Shown: in pieces, positions 1-6,622 of the stretch
Layout of the letters: each line of letters begins with the position of its first letter
Numbering within the stretch: position 1 is the first letter of the stretch
Source: an uncultured Bacteroidales bacterium
GTDB lineage: Bacteria > Bacteroidota > Bacteroidia > Bacteroidales > UBA932
Direction: 5' to 3'
DNA length: 19,583 nt
Assembly (NCBI GenBank): GCA_900546395.1
Contig: URDD01000049.1
Coordinates: 1-19,583, forward strand
Made by a program: the position numbers and the translations under genes
Notes under the pieces: model-generated
The model's input: the letters and a program-made list of their open reading frames with translations, nothing else
Told to the model about the DNA's origin: nothing
Database searches by the model: none

Positions 1-80
1 TATATAAAATTTAGTTGTTAATAAATTCCTTTTTCAGGCTGACAAAGATAATAAAAATAAAGAAATATCATATGGGATGC

Positions 81-99
81 GTTAAAATTGTTATATTTG
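81..99 (+). promoter_or_regulatory. Putative promoter for the acyltransferase operon
   Basis: A -7 element TATATTTG lies at 92-99 and fits the Bacteroidota consensus TAnnTTTG. I see no TTTG at the expected -33 position; instead a GTTAAAA box occupies 81-87, four bases upstream of the -7. The same box stands five bases upstream of the rplU -7. The implied leader before the ATG at 212 is about 105 nt and holds no feature I recognise. Bases 1-80 are AT-rich and show no gene. Confidence 0.5.
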
Positions 100-211
100 C
101 TGAATTGATGGTCTGCTGAGATGTTTTGTACTGGGCAGCGGATAAAGGGTAACAGTAATATAAATAGGATAAAGTACTGTAAATTATTTGCGAAATTTGA
201 TAATATCATAG

Positions 212-1117
212 ATGAAGGCAAAAGATATTGGTATAGAGTTGATGTGGGGTATAATGCGGCTGTTTTCCAGATTGCCGCTCGGCTTTCATTATTTTTGGGG
301 CGGAATAGTCGCCTGGCTGCTGAAGAATGTGTTCCATTATAGAAGGGATGTCGTAATGATAAATTTGTCAAGAGCATTTCCGGAAAAGGAATATACGGAA
401 CTCAGGCAGATTGCCGGGCGCTTCTATCGTCATCTTGGCGAGATTATGGCAGAGGCTATATGGTTCGGCGGATGTGATTACGAAAGATTAAGGAAGTCGG
501 GAATCTGCAGGATCACTAATTTTGAAGTCATAGAAGAGGCTTATAATAATTCGCCTTCCGTGACAGTTATGTTTTCTCATTGCGGAAACTGGGAGATTGT
601 CGGAGGTATATGGGCATACAATTACGCTCCGGTCAAGCCTTATCCATGTCCGTCAGATGGCGTCTATGTAGTATACAAGAGACAGAAAAGCCATTTCTGG
701 AATGAAATACTGAAACGCAACAGAATGGCTCCTGAGCCAGGTTATAAAGGAGAGATAGAATCTTCTGACATACTGAGGTTTGCAATAAGGAACAGGGATA
801 AAAAAGGAATTTACATATTTCCTACGGACCAGTTTCCCTACGCAGGACGGCATGATATAGGAGAGTTTCTTCATCAGTCCACTATGGCTATGCTGGGAGG
901 GGCGGGAGTTGCCTGCAAGATGGGGATGAGCGTGCTTTATCTGAAGATGGTACATCTCGGAAGAGGAAAGTATGAAATGACATTTGTGCCGATATGCAGA
1001 AATGCCTCACAAATGTCTCCGTCAGAAATAACAAGAAAGTATTTTGACCTGCTTGAACAGGAAGTGCGGGATACTCCTCACAATTGGTTGTGGAGCCATA
1101 AAAGATGGAAAAGATAA
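212..1117 (+). CDS. Lysophospholipid/lipid A acyltransferase (LpxL/HtrB-like)
   Basis: This 301-residue protein belongs to the LPLAT family related to LpxL/HtrB, which add secondary acyl chains to lipid A at the inner membrane; length is normal for the family. A hydrophobic N-terminal stretch (about residues 20-42) would be the membrane anchor. The catalytic HX4E motif is visible as S-H123-C-G-N-W-E128, the FPTDQ segment at 203-207 matches the conserved substrate-pocket region, and the C-terminal PHNWLWSHKRWK (289-300) is a family hallmark. The ATG at 212 has no Shine-Dalgarno, as is usual in this phylum. Thirty bases separate it from the DUF4831 gene, so cotranscription is likely. Which acyl position or donor it uses cannot be read from sequence; a late acyltransferase of Kdo2-lipid A is the best guess. 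Confidence 0.85.
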   Translation: MKAKDIGIELMWGIMRLFSRLPLGFHYFWGGIVAWLLKNVFHYRRDVVMINLSRAFPEKEYTELRQIAGRFYRHLGEIMAEAIWFGGCDYERLRKSGICRITNFEVIEEAYNNSPSVTVMFSHCGNWEIVGGIWAYNYAPVKPYPCPSDGVYVVYKRQKSHFWNEILKRNRMAPEPGYKGEIESSDILRFAIRNRDKKGIYIFPTDQFPYAGRHDIGEFLHQSTMAMLGGAGVACKMGMSVLYLKMVHLGRGKYEMTFVPICRNASQMSPSEITRKYFDLLEQEVRDTPHNWLWSHKRWKR

Positions 1118-1147
1118 TATGGATTTTTATAACATAAATTTTATAGT

Positions 1148-2212
1148 ATGAAACCTTATGCAGCAATTTTGTGCACGAGTCTGATGGTTTGCACAACTGC
1201 GATTTATGCGCAGAACAAGACGGCGGAGCCGGATCCGGTAGGAGTCGTAGCTTACAGTCTGCCTTCGACTACACTGGTATTGGAGGTTGAAGCAGTACAA
1301 GAAAAATTTTATGCCGGACCTTACGCAAAATTTGCGGAAAAATATCTCGGAATAGATGTCAGACAGAAAGATTCGCAGACATATACTCTTTCCAAAGTGA
1401 AGATGACTCCTTTCGTTGAGGCTGACCAGAGCAAGAGATACCTTCTTGACATAGGTGATGCCAATGTGAATGCCGCTTTTCTGAAACTTACATCAGAAGG
1501 CCTTGTTTCCGGTACAGAAGGCATTTTCGGTGTGGGTAACGAGAGGCGTTTCCCATCACCGTCTGACAGGAATTTCTCTGACAAGGGACTGATGTCAAAC
1601 ATTACATCGGAGTCAGCCACTCTTTACCGCAATGTAAAGTCAGAGTCAGCTTATAGTACTGTAGCTGTAAAACAGGAAATGCTGGTGGAAAAATCTTTGG
1701 AGAAGAGGGCTGCGGAGACAGCGGCCATGATATTCAGTATCAGGGAAAAACGTTTTCAGATAGTAACAGGGGATACGGATGCCACCTACAGCGGTGAAGC
1801 TATGGGAGCTGCTGTAGCTGAACTGACAAGACTTGAAAAAGAATATATGACAATGTTTACCGGATACTCAGAGTATCAGAACCAGGCTATGTCATTTGAA
1901 GTTGTACCTCAGAAAGATCGTGAAAATCAGCTTTATGTGGCGTTCCGCATATCAGATACAGCAGGTCTTCTCCCTGCCGACAATCTTTCCGGAAAGCCAG
2001 TGGTCATGGAAATACTGCCGCAAGTACCGGAAGTTCCGTCCGACGAGGGCAAGAAGAATCTGAAGAAGTCATCCATATCTGTCATATACAGGATTCCGGC
2101 TGTAAGTACAGTAAAACTCACTGACGGAATGAATGTAATACTGAACAGCCGCGTGCCGGTATATCAGCTTGGTACCGAAAGTTCTTTCCCTGTAAATCTG
2201 AAAGTAAAGTAA
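1148..2212 (+). CDS. Secreted DUF4831 family protein
   Basis: A 354-residue protein that I recognise as DUF4831, a family of unknown function found mainly in Bacteroidota. The N-terminus (about residues 1-21, ending in A-I-Y-A-Q) is a clear signal peptide without a lipobox cysteine at the cleavage site, so export to the periplasm or beyond is expected. The block YAGPYAKFAEKYLGI at about 55-69 is the most characteristic stretch. A central region near 175-260 is rich in E, K and A and probably helical. It lies 30 bases after the acyltransferase and 19 bases before pepD, which suggests one operon, although the shared function is not obvious. No catalytic motif is apparent. The family assignment is from recall of sequence character; the biochemical role is unknown. 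Confidence 0.75.
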   Translation: MKPYAAILCTSLMVCTTAIYAQNKTAEPDPVGVVAYSLPSTTLVLEVEAVQEKFYAGPYAKFAEKYLGIDVRQKDSQTYTLSKVKMTPFVEADQSKRYLLDIGDANVNAAFLKLTSEGLVSGTEGIFGVGNERRFPSPSDRNFSDKGLMSNITSESATLYRNVKSESAYSTVAVKQEMLVEKSLEKRAAETAAMIFSIREKRFQIVTGDTDATYSGEAMGAAVAELTRLEKEYMTMFTGYSEYQNQAMSFEVVPQKDRENQLYVAFRISDTAGLLPADNLSGKPVVMEILPQVPEVPSDEGKKNLKKSSISVIYRIPAVSTVKLTDGMNVILNSRVPVYQLGTESSFPVNLKVK

Positions 2213-2231
2213 TAATAAACCGATAACCATT

Positions 2232-3689
2232 ATGGAAATTAAAGAATTGAATCCGGCAATTGTCTGGAAAAACTTTTATGAACTTACAAGAATTCCTCGT
2301 CCGTCAAAAAAAGAGGCCAAGGCTGTGGAGTATCTTTACAATTTTGGAAAATCATTGGGACTTGAAACCTATAAGGATGAGATAGGCAATATTATAATAC
2401 GCAAACCTGCAACTCCTGGAATGGAAAACAAAAAGGGAGTTATTCTGCAAGGACATATTGATATGGTACCGCAGAAGAATGCCGACAAGGTGCATAACTT
2501 TGAGACAGATCCGATTGAAGCTTGGGTTGACGGAGAGTGGGTGAGAGCAAAAGGAACAACTCTCGGAGCTGATAACGGCCTTGGTGTCGCTGCAGCCCTT
2601 TCAGTCCTTGAGTCCGGAGATATAAAGCACGGTCCGGTTGAAGTACTGGTTACTGTTGATGAGGAAACTGGAATGACAGGTGCTCGTGAATTGAAGCCAG
2701 GTGTACTTAAGGGAGATATTCTTATTAACCTTGATTCCGAGACTGAAGGTGAACTTTATATCGGATGTGCTGGAGGAATGGATGTAACTGCTACTTCAGA
2801 TTATTCTTTGCAGCCATCCCCTGCGGGATATAAAGCTTTTGTTCTCAATGTCAAGGGATTTAAGGGCGGACATTCAGGTATGGATATAGTCCTTTACCGT
2901 GCAAATGCAAACAAGGTAGCTGTAAGGGTACTTCTTCCGCTTCTTCGCGACCTTGGCGCAAAGTTGGTATCAATAGAAGGAGGAAGCTTGAGAAATGCAA
3001 TACCGAGAGAAGCTTTTGCCCAGATTCTGATACCCGAAGATAAGGTTTCTGCTGCGGAAAAGCTCGTTGCGGAAGTCCAGTCGGCAGTAAAGAAGGAATA
3101 TTCCGTAGCTGATCCGGATGGCGTGATTTTCCTTGAATCTCTTGCTTCAGTTCCTGCTGAGTATATAGATGATAAAGACGCTCTTAAAGCTTTTAAAGCG
3201 GTGAACGCATGCCCTAATGGCGTCTGGAGGATGAGCGATGAGATGAAGGGCCTTGTAGAAACATCCAACAATACTGCTATCGTTAAGACAGAGAACGGCA
3301 AATTTTTCGTAAAAACACTGTTGAGAAGTTCTGTTGATACAGCAAAAGATGCTATGGCAGAAGAAATCAGATCCGTTTTTGAACTGGCAGGATTTGATGT
3401 TACACTTTCCGGAGGTTATTCAGGATGGGCTCCTAACAGTGCATCTCCTATTCTTCATACTATGAAAAAAGTATATGAAGAACTTTATGGTGTACAGCCT
3501 GCTGTAATGGCTATCCATGCAGGTTTGGAATGCGGTATACTAGGCGGAACATATCCTAACTGGGATATGGTTTCCTGTGGACCTACAATTATGAGCCCTC
3601 ACTCTCCTGATGAGCGTACAAATATCGCATCAGTAGAAAAATGGTGGAAATTTGTAGTGGCTACACTGGAAAATATTCCTGAAAAATAG
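2232..3689 (+). CDS. pepD: Aminoacyl-histidine dipeptidase PepD (M20 family)
   Basis: A 485-residue cytosolic metallopeptidase of family M20, matching the usual length of Xaa-His dipeptidase (beta-alanyl-histidine dipeptidase, PepD), which cleaves dipeptides such as carnosine and many other unspecific dipeptides. Metal ligands and catalytic residues are visible: H75 and D77 in GHIDMVP, bridging D114 in GADNGLG, the general base/ligand pair E144-E145 in DEETGM, D168 in NLDSE, and a C-terminal histidine in AIHAGLECG (near residue 433). The dimerisation (lid) domain would span roughly 205-390 and includes GFKGGHSGMDI. No signal peptide is seen. It is the last gene of the probable three-gene operon starting at 212; I see no hairpin terminator after it before the rpmE2 promoter at 3729. 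Confidence 0.93.
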   Translation: MEIKELNPAIVWKNFYELTRIPRPSKKEAKAVEYLYNFGKSLGLETYKDEIGNIIIRKPATPGMENKKGVILQGHIDMVPQKNADKVHNFETDPIEAWVDGEWVRAKGTTLGADNGLGVAAALSVLESGDIKHGPVEVLVTVDEETGMTGARELKPGVLKGDILINLDSETEGELYIGCAGGMDVTATSDYSLQPSPAGYKAFVLNVKGFKGGHSGMDIVLYRANANKVAVRVLLPLLRDLGAKLVSIEGGSLRNAIPREAFAQILIPEDKVSAAEKLVAEVQSAVKKEYSVADPDGVIFLESLASVPAEYIDDKDALKAFKAVNACPNGVWRMSDEMKGLVETSNNTAIVKTENGKFFVKTLLRSSVDTAKDAMAEEIRSVFELAGFDVTLSGGYSGWAPNSASPILHTMKKVYEELYGVQPAVMAIHAGLECGILGGTYPNWDMVSCGPTIMSPHSPDERTNIASVEKWWKFVVATLENIPEK

Positions 3690-3728
3690 GACTTTAAGGA
3701 AAAATACTCAACTTCAATACGGAAAGAC

Positions 3729-3759
3729 TTTGACAGTTGAAAATTTAATTGTACCTTTG
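3729..3759 (+). promoter_or_regulatory. Strong Bacteroidota promoter for rpmE2
   Basis: TTTG at 3729-3732 and TACCTTTG at 3752-3759 are separated by exactly 19 bases, a textbook match to the -33/-7 consensus of the primary sigma factor of this phylum. Transcription should start a few bases downstream, near 3765, leaving a leader of under 30 nt before the ATG at 3793. This also excludes the in-frame upstream start at 3730, which would lie inside the promoter. Confidence 0.85.
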
Positions 3760-3792
3760 CGGCTCGAAATTATTTTTAAAATTTATAAGGAA

Positions 3793-4038
3793 ATGAAAAC
3801 AGGAATTCATCCCGAAAACTACCGTCTTGTAGCTTTCAAGGATATGTCTAATGACGAAGTGTTCATTACACGTTCATGTGCGAACACAAAAGAGACTCTC
3901 GTTGTTGACGGAGTCGAGTATCCAGTAGTTAAAGTCGAGATTTCAAATACATCTCACCCGTTCTACACAGGAAAGATGAAACTCGTGGATACCGCAGGTC
4001 GTGTGGACAAATTCTACCAGAGATACAAGAGAAAATAA
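3793..4038 (+). CDS. rpmE2: 50S ribosomal protein bL31, type B
   Basis: An 81-residue bL31 of the longer type B (zinc-independent) class. The N-terminus MKTGIHPENYRLVAFKD and the C-terminal HPFYTG...RVDKFYQRYKRK segment are characteristic. Only one cysteine (residue 29) is present, so the CxxC zinc ligands of type A proteins are missing. An upstream in-frame start at 3730 would add 21 residues but overlaps the promoter itself, so ATG 3793 is chosen; AAGGA sits only a few bases before it. The gene is monocistronic with its own promoter and a strong hairpin after the stop. In many bacteria type B bL31 is induced under zinc limitation through Zur; I see no obvious Zur palindrome here, and the promoter resembles a constitutive ribosomal one. 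Confidence 0.95.
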   Translation: MKTGIHPENYRLVAFKDMSNDEVFITRSCANTKETLVVDGVEYPVVKVEISNTSHPFYTGKMKLVDTAGRVDKFYQRYKRK

Positions 4039-4054
4039 TCCTTTCGGAGGATAT

Positions 4055-4098
4055 GAAACAAAAACAGGCTGCCTTTCATGGTGGTCTGTTTTTGTTTC
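4055..4098 (+). terminator. Long hairpin terminator after rpmE2
   Basis: GAAACAAAAACAG (4055-4067) pairs perfectly with CTGTTTTTGTTTC (4086-4098). The interior extends by six more pairs if G-U is allowed (GCUGCC with GGUGGU), giving a 19-bp stem and a six-base loop. The descending arm carries its own run of five T but no poly-U follows the stem, so it is an atypical intrinsic terminator. Confidence 0.7.
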
Positions 4099-4135
4099 GT
4101 ATTATACAGACTTGTCCTGATATCTGAATCCATTC

Positions 4136-4180
4136 GGTGGTACGGAAACACCCTCTGTGGTCCGGAAAAAGGGGTGTTTC
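4136..4180. other. Competing hairpins in the rpmE2/rpsU intergenic region
   Basis: GAAACACCC (4145-4153) pairs perfectly with GGGTGTTTC (4172-4180) around an 18-base loop. A second, mutually exclusive stem pairs GGTG (4136-4139) with CACC (4149-4152). The segment also contains two degenerate copies of a GTGGTnCGGAAA motif (starting near 4138 and 4157). It lies between two convergent terminators, with no promoter or ORF of its own that I can see. It could be a backup terminator, a remnant repeat, or part of a short RNA. Confidence 0.45.
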
Positions 4181-4215
4181 ACGTATAAAACTGTTTTCGG
4201 ATGAGGATTATGATA

Positions 4216-4250
4216 TAAAAACAAAAGCCCCGCGAAAATATCGCAGGGCT
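4216..4250 (-). terminator. Intrinsic terminator of rpsU
   Basis: On the minus strand AGCCCTGCGA (4250-4241) pairs with TCGCGGGGCT (4235-4226) around a five-base loop, with one G-U pair. TTTTGTTTTT follows immediately (4225-4216). This is a classic Rho-independent terminator 22 bases after the rpsU stop. Confidence 0.9.
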
Positions 4251-4271
4251 GTATATGTGACGTAGTATGAT

Positions 4272-4466
4272 TTACTGCTCGTCCATCAGCTGCATATGCT
4301 GAACATAGATGGCCTTTTTAAGTTCGTCCCTTCTTCTTACAGATGGTTTTACGAAAGCCTTTCTTGCACGAAGCTCACGGATAGCTCCGGTTTTCTCGAA
4401 TTTTCTTTTGAATTTTTTGAGAGCTTTTTCTATGTTCTCACCTTCTTTAATCGGTACTATAATCAT
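4272..4466 (-). CDS. rpsU: 30S ribosomal protein bS21
   Basis: A 64-residue, highly basic protein with the bS21 pattern: MIIVPIKEGENIEKALKKFKRKFEKTG, then a K/R-rich helix. bS21 sits on the 30S platform near the 3' end of 16S rRNA. The ATG at 4466 is chosen because it starts with the conserved MIIVPIKEGE and is preceded by a perfect Shine-Dalgarno at a seven-base spacing; the in-frame ATG at 4499 lies inside the -7 element and cannot be in the transcript. It has its own promoter overlapping the end of the sirtuin gene and an intrinsic terminator. In Flavobacterium ribosomes bS21, with bS6 and bS18, shields the anti-Shine-Dalgarno; an unusually strong Shine-Dalgarno on rpsU is thought to allow autoregulation. 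The site here fits that model closely. Confidence 0.95.
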   Translation of the reverse strand: MIIVPIKEGENIEKALKKFKRKFEKTGAIRELRARKAFVKPSVRRRDELKKAIYVQHMQLMDEQ

Positions 4467-4472
4467 CGCTGA

Positions 4473-4484
4473 ATCACCTCCTTT
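4473..4484 (-). promoter_or_regulatory. Exceptional Shine-Dalgarno of rpsU
   Basis: The minus strand reads AAAGGAGGTGAT, complementary over 12 consecutive bases to the usual 16S 3' tail (ATCACCTCCTTT). Seven bases separate it from the ATG. Apart from rpmA, no other gene in this window has a comparable site. The 16S 3' end of this organism lies outside the window, so the complement is taken from the general bacterial consensus. Confidence 0.9.
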
Positions 4485-4496
4485 TATTTGCGGGTG

Positions 4497-4526
4497 CAAA
4501 GGTAGTCAAATTATTTGGCTTTCAAA
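4497..4526 (-). promoter_or_regulatory. Promoter of rpsU
   Basis: On the minus strand TTTG (4526-4523) and TACCTTTG (4504-4497) are separated by 18 bases, one fewer than in the rpmE2 and rRNA promoters. The -33 box lies in the last codons of the sirtuin gene. The start site should fall near 4490, giving a leader of roughly 25 nt that is largely the Shine-Dalgarno. Confidence 0.8.
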
Positions 4527-5224
4527 ATATTTTTAAATATTTCCATGCCTTTTGTAGCCACTTCCTTTATATGGGTTATCCTTTTATCCCTTGCAGGAAC
4601 GTCTTTTGGATCTATTATATATATAGGTGTATCCAATTTTGCATATCTGTACAGTCCTGCTGCAGGATATACCTGCAAGGAAGTTCCCACTATGAGAAGA
4701 ATATCAGCCTGACTGACATAGTCGATAGCTTTACCTATCTTTGGAACTGCTTCTCCAAACCATACTATATGAGGTCTCAACTGTCCCCCGTCAGGAGCAT
4801 TGTCTCCAAGGTGAATAGTTTCATATCCTATATCAATCACGCCGGCTTCCGAAAAACCGTCCATCTCATTGCATACATTTACGGACCTCACCTTTGTGAG
4901 TTCACCGTGGAGATGGATGATTCTGGTACTGCCGGCACGTTCATGCAGATTATCTATATTTTGCGTGATGACAGTGACATCGTACTCATTTTCCAGAGAG
5001 GCAATCAGGCGGTGGGCCTCATTCGGTCTGACATCTGCCAGTTCAGTACGTCTGATATTATAGAAATCAAGCACGAGTTGAGGATTTCTGTTCCATCCTT
5101 CTATGGATGCGACATCTTCAACATTGTAGTTTTCCCACAGCCCGTCGCTGTCTCTGAATGTACTTATGCCGCTTTCAGCGCTTACTCCCGCGCCAGTAAG
5201 TACAGCCAATTTCTTCTTTGCCAT
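4511..5224 (-). CDS. cobB: NAD-dependent protein deacylase, sirtuin (class III-like)
   Basis: A 237-residue Sir2-family enzyme, which removes acyl groups from lysines using NAD+. The NAD-binding GAGVSAESGISTFRDSDGLW (11-30), TQNIDNLHERAGS (87-99), catalytic H106 in LHGEL and the GTS near 180-182 are all present. Y55 and R58 form the Y-x-x-R pair that marks class III (SIRT5/CobB-like) enzymes and favours succinyl or malonyl lysine. The zinc module is degenerate: the whole protein has one cysteine (C118), so the usual four-cysteine site is absent, although the surrounding segment 111-150 is retained. The stop of the upstream ATPase is 12 bases away, implying one transcript. The rpsU promoter lies inside its 3' end. 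Acyl specificity is inferred from the motif only. Confidence 0.9.
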   Translation of the reverse strand: MAKKKLAVLTGAGVSAESGISTFRDSDGLWENYNVEDVASIEGWNRNPQLVLDFYNIRRTELADVRPNEAHRLIASLENEYDVTVITQNIDNLHERAGSTRIIHLHGELTKVRSVNVCNEMDGFSEAGVIDIGYETIHLGDNAPDGGQLRPHIVWFGEAVPKIGKAIDYVSQADILLIVGTSLQVYPAAGLYRYAKLDTPIYIIDPKDVPARDKRITHIKEVATKGMEIFKNILKAK

Positions 5225-5236
5225 TGTATTCAGGTA

Positions 5237-6388
5237 TTAAAATCCGCGCAGTTCAAAATAATATTTTCCTAGCCAGTACTCGAAAAGGGGATCCAGTACC
5301 CTGGCCTCATCCTTATCATTGAAAGTTATAATTTCCTTTTTGCATAATGCGTCCTTTACCCTGCGAACATTGGCGGAAGAATTCAGTGAGTATTTTTCTA
5401 TGATTTCAATTGAACTGAATTTGGTCACACCTTCCATTACGGCTTTAAGGAAACTAATCTGATGTCCTGTGAGGTTTGACATTATCCTCATGAATTTTGG
5501 TTCATGGATTGACAATATTATCCTCAGTGATTCCATTAATATTCCATCATTTATATAACCCTTTGTCAATGAATCGCATATAGATAGAAAATGATTCAGA
5601 TACCAGAGGTTGTTCTTGAACAGCCGGCATGCTGCGTGCACAAGATCCCTTTCCATGACTTTTCCTGTCATAAGAAATCCTTTTACTACATATTCTATTA
5701 TATCTCTGTCGTCAATATTATGCAAAGGTATGTGTACCACTGTTTTATGGAAGTACTTATAGCCTTCGAAAATGTATTTCATAGCATTCGTCCTGGATCC
5801 GGACAATATGAAACATCCATCAGACTCTTTGTCTTTAGTAGCAATAGCTTCGTTAATAGCAGAGAAAACGGTTTCGTAGTAATCCAACTGCATCAGATTC
5901 TGAAACTCTTCTATTATAATGAAGAATGTCTCTTGACGTTCTCCTGCTATGCGGAAAGGCAGCTTCATTATCGCTCTGATATCGTTTTCGTCAGCTTTGC
6001 ATTTAAGGGATATGACAATATCATTCTTTGAAAAAATATCTGCGTCAAATATGAAGTTGCTGCCTGCGAGATGCCTGGATACCAAAGCTTCATATTCTGC
6101 CGGAGTGCTGGCGCATGAGCGTATTACGCAGTTCCCGAATTTGAGAAGAAAAGAATCCAGATCGCTTATATTGAATAAATTCAGCTGTGATACAGAAAAA
6201 TGTTTTCCCCCGATACGCAGATTCAGGAGTGTCTGCTGTATCAGAGACATCTTTCCGGACTTAGGAGGATCATACAATGCTACACTTTCTCCACGCTCCA
6301 GCAGGCTGCCGAGTGTATTGCACTCGGCTTTCCTTCCTATAAATGACTTTCCTGTCACATATGTATCAAATACAAAAGGAGCATCCAT
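5237..6388 (-). CDS. AAA-type ATPase, archaeal-ATPase-like, with C-terminal winged helix
   Basis: A 383-residue P-loop ATPase similar in layout to the archaeal-type ATPase family (Pfam ATPase_2). The N-terminal FIGRK (16-20) precedes a Walker A variant, DPPKSGKMS (40-48), and Walker B is FFIIIEEF (155-162) with acidic residues E160-E161. A sensor-1-like LSGSRTNAM follows at 195-203. The C-terminal part from about 308 (TGHQISFLKAV...) to 360 reads as a winged-helix DNA-binding-like domain with a short tail containing EYWLGKYYFELR. No signal peptide or membrane segment is seen. Proteins of this type are common in Bacteroidales but have no agreed function. It is followed after 12 bases by the sirtuin gene, so the two are probably cotranscribed. 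I would not assign a specific role. Confidence 0.8.
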   Translation of the reverse strand: MDAPFVFDTYVTGKSFIGRKAECNTLGSLLERGESVALYDPPKSGKMSLIQQTLLNLRIGGKHFSVSQLNLFNISDLDSFLLKFGNCVIRSCASTPAEYEALVSRHLAGSNFIFDADIFSKNDIVISLKCKADENDIRAIMKLPFRIAGERQETFFIIIEEFQNLMQLDYYETVFSAINEAIATKDKESDGCFILSGSRTNAMKYIFEGYKYFHKTVVHIPLHNIDDRDIIEYVVKGFLMTGKVMERDLVHAACRLFKNNLWYLNHFLSICDSLTKGYINDGILMESLRIILSIHEPKFMRIMSNLTGHQISFLKAVMEGVTKFSSIEIIEKYSLNSSANVRRVKDALCKKEIITFNDKDEARVLDPLFEYWLGKYYFELRGF

Positions 6389-6406
6389 TGTTATCTTCTA
6401 TTGAGT

Positions 6407-6459
6407 TTTCGCAAGAGGTTTTTTGTTGATATCTGAAGATTTGTGCAGTACTTGCGAAA
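6407..6459. repeat. Perfect 9-bp inverted repeat upstream of the ATPase gene
   Basis: TTTCGCAAG (6407-6415) and CTTGCGAAA (6451-6459) are exact inverted copies 35 bases apart. The inner copy ends 19 bases before the ATPase ATG at 6388. In RNA this would be a 9-bp stem closing a large loop in the ATPase leader; in DNA it could be two half-sites of an operator. Confidence 0.5.
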
Positions 6460-6472
6460 CTGTTTACGTCTG

Positions 6473-6480
6473 CAAATTTA
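6473..6480 (-). promoter_or_regulatory. Possible -7 element for the ATPase-sirtuin operon
   Basis: The minus strand reads TAAATTTG at 6480-6473, matching TAnnTTTG. No TTTG is found at the proper upstream distance. It faces away from the rplU promoter, as expected for a divergent pair, and would put the inverted repeat at 6407-6459 inside the leader. Confidence 0.35.
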
Positions 6481-6511
6481 TAAAATTAACTGGCGATATG
6501 CTATGAATTCC

Positions 6512-6531
6512 GTTAAAAAGTGTTATCTTTG
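6512..6531 (+). promoter_or_regulatory. Promoter of the rplU-rpmA operon
   Basis: The -7 element TATCTTTG occupies 6524-6531 and is followed by GCACCTC, like the rpsU and rRNA P1 start regions. There is no clear -33 TTTG; a GTTAAAA box sits at 6512-6518, five bases upstream of the -7. The leader to the ATG at 6623 is about 85 nt. Confidence 0.65.
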
Positions 6532-6622
6532 CACCTCATTAGTATTTATAAGGCTGTTAAGCTTGGGTTAAAGTACTGTATTTCAGTCGCTTGCAGTCAA
6601 AACTTTTAAAGTTTTCATTAAT
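6532..6622 (+). promoter_or_regulatory. Structured rplU leader
   Basis: The leader can fold a small hairpin, ACTG (6575-6578) with CAGT (6584-6587), possibly enclosed by AAGC (6559-6562) with GCTT (6589-6592). Near the start codon lies a 17-base palindrome, AAAACTTT-T-AAAGTTTT (6599-6615), ending seven bases before the ATG. No Shine-Dalgarno is present. Leaders of ribosomal protein operons are often autoregulated; whether bL21 binds here is only a possibility. Confidence 0.4.

Noticed and set aside
121..342. Plus-strand open frame overlapping the acyltransferase start
   Set aside because: It is out of frame with the conserved acyltransferase, has no recognisable domain, and ends inside that gene.
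4571..5272. A 233-codon plus-strand open frame opposite the sirtuin gene
   Set aside because: It lies antisense to a protein with clear Sir2 motifs, has no promoter or domain, and its composition (many Ser, Ile, Cys, Tyr) is that of a reverse-complement shadow.
4511..6388. Sirtuin plus ATPase as an antiphage system
   Set aside because: Defence Sir2 proteins usually have extra domains and occur in variable islands. This one is a short CobB-like deacylase among core genes, and the ATPase is a common Bacteroidales protein.
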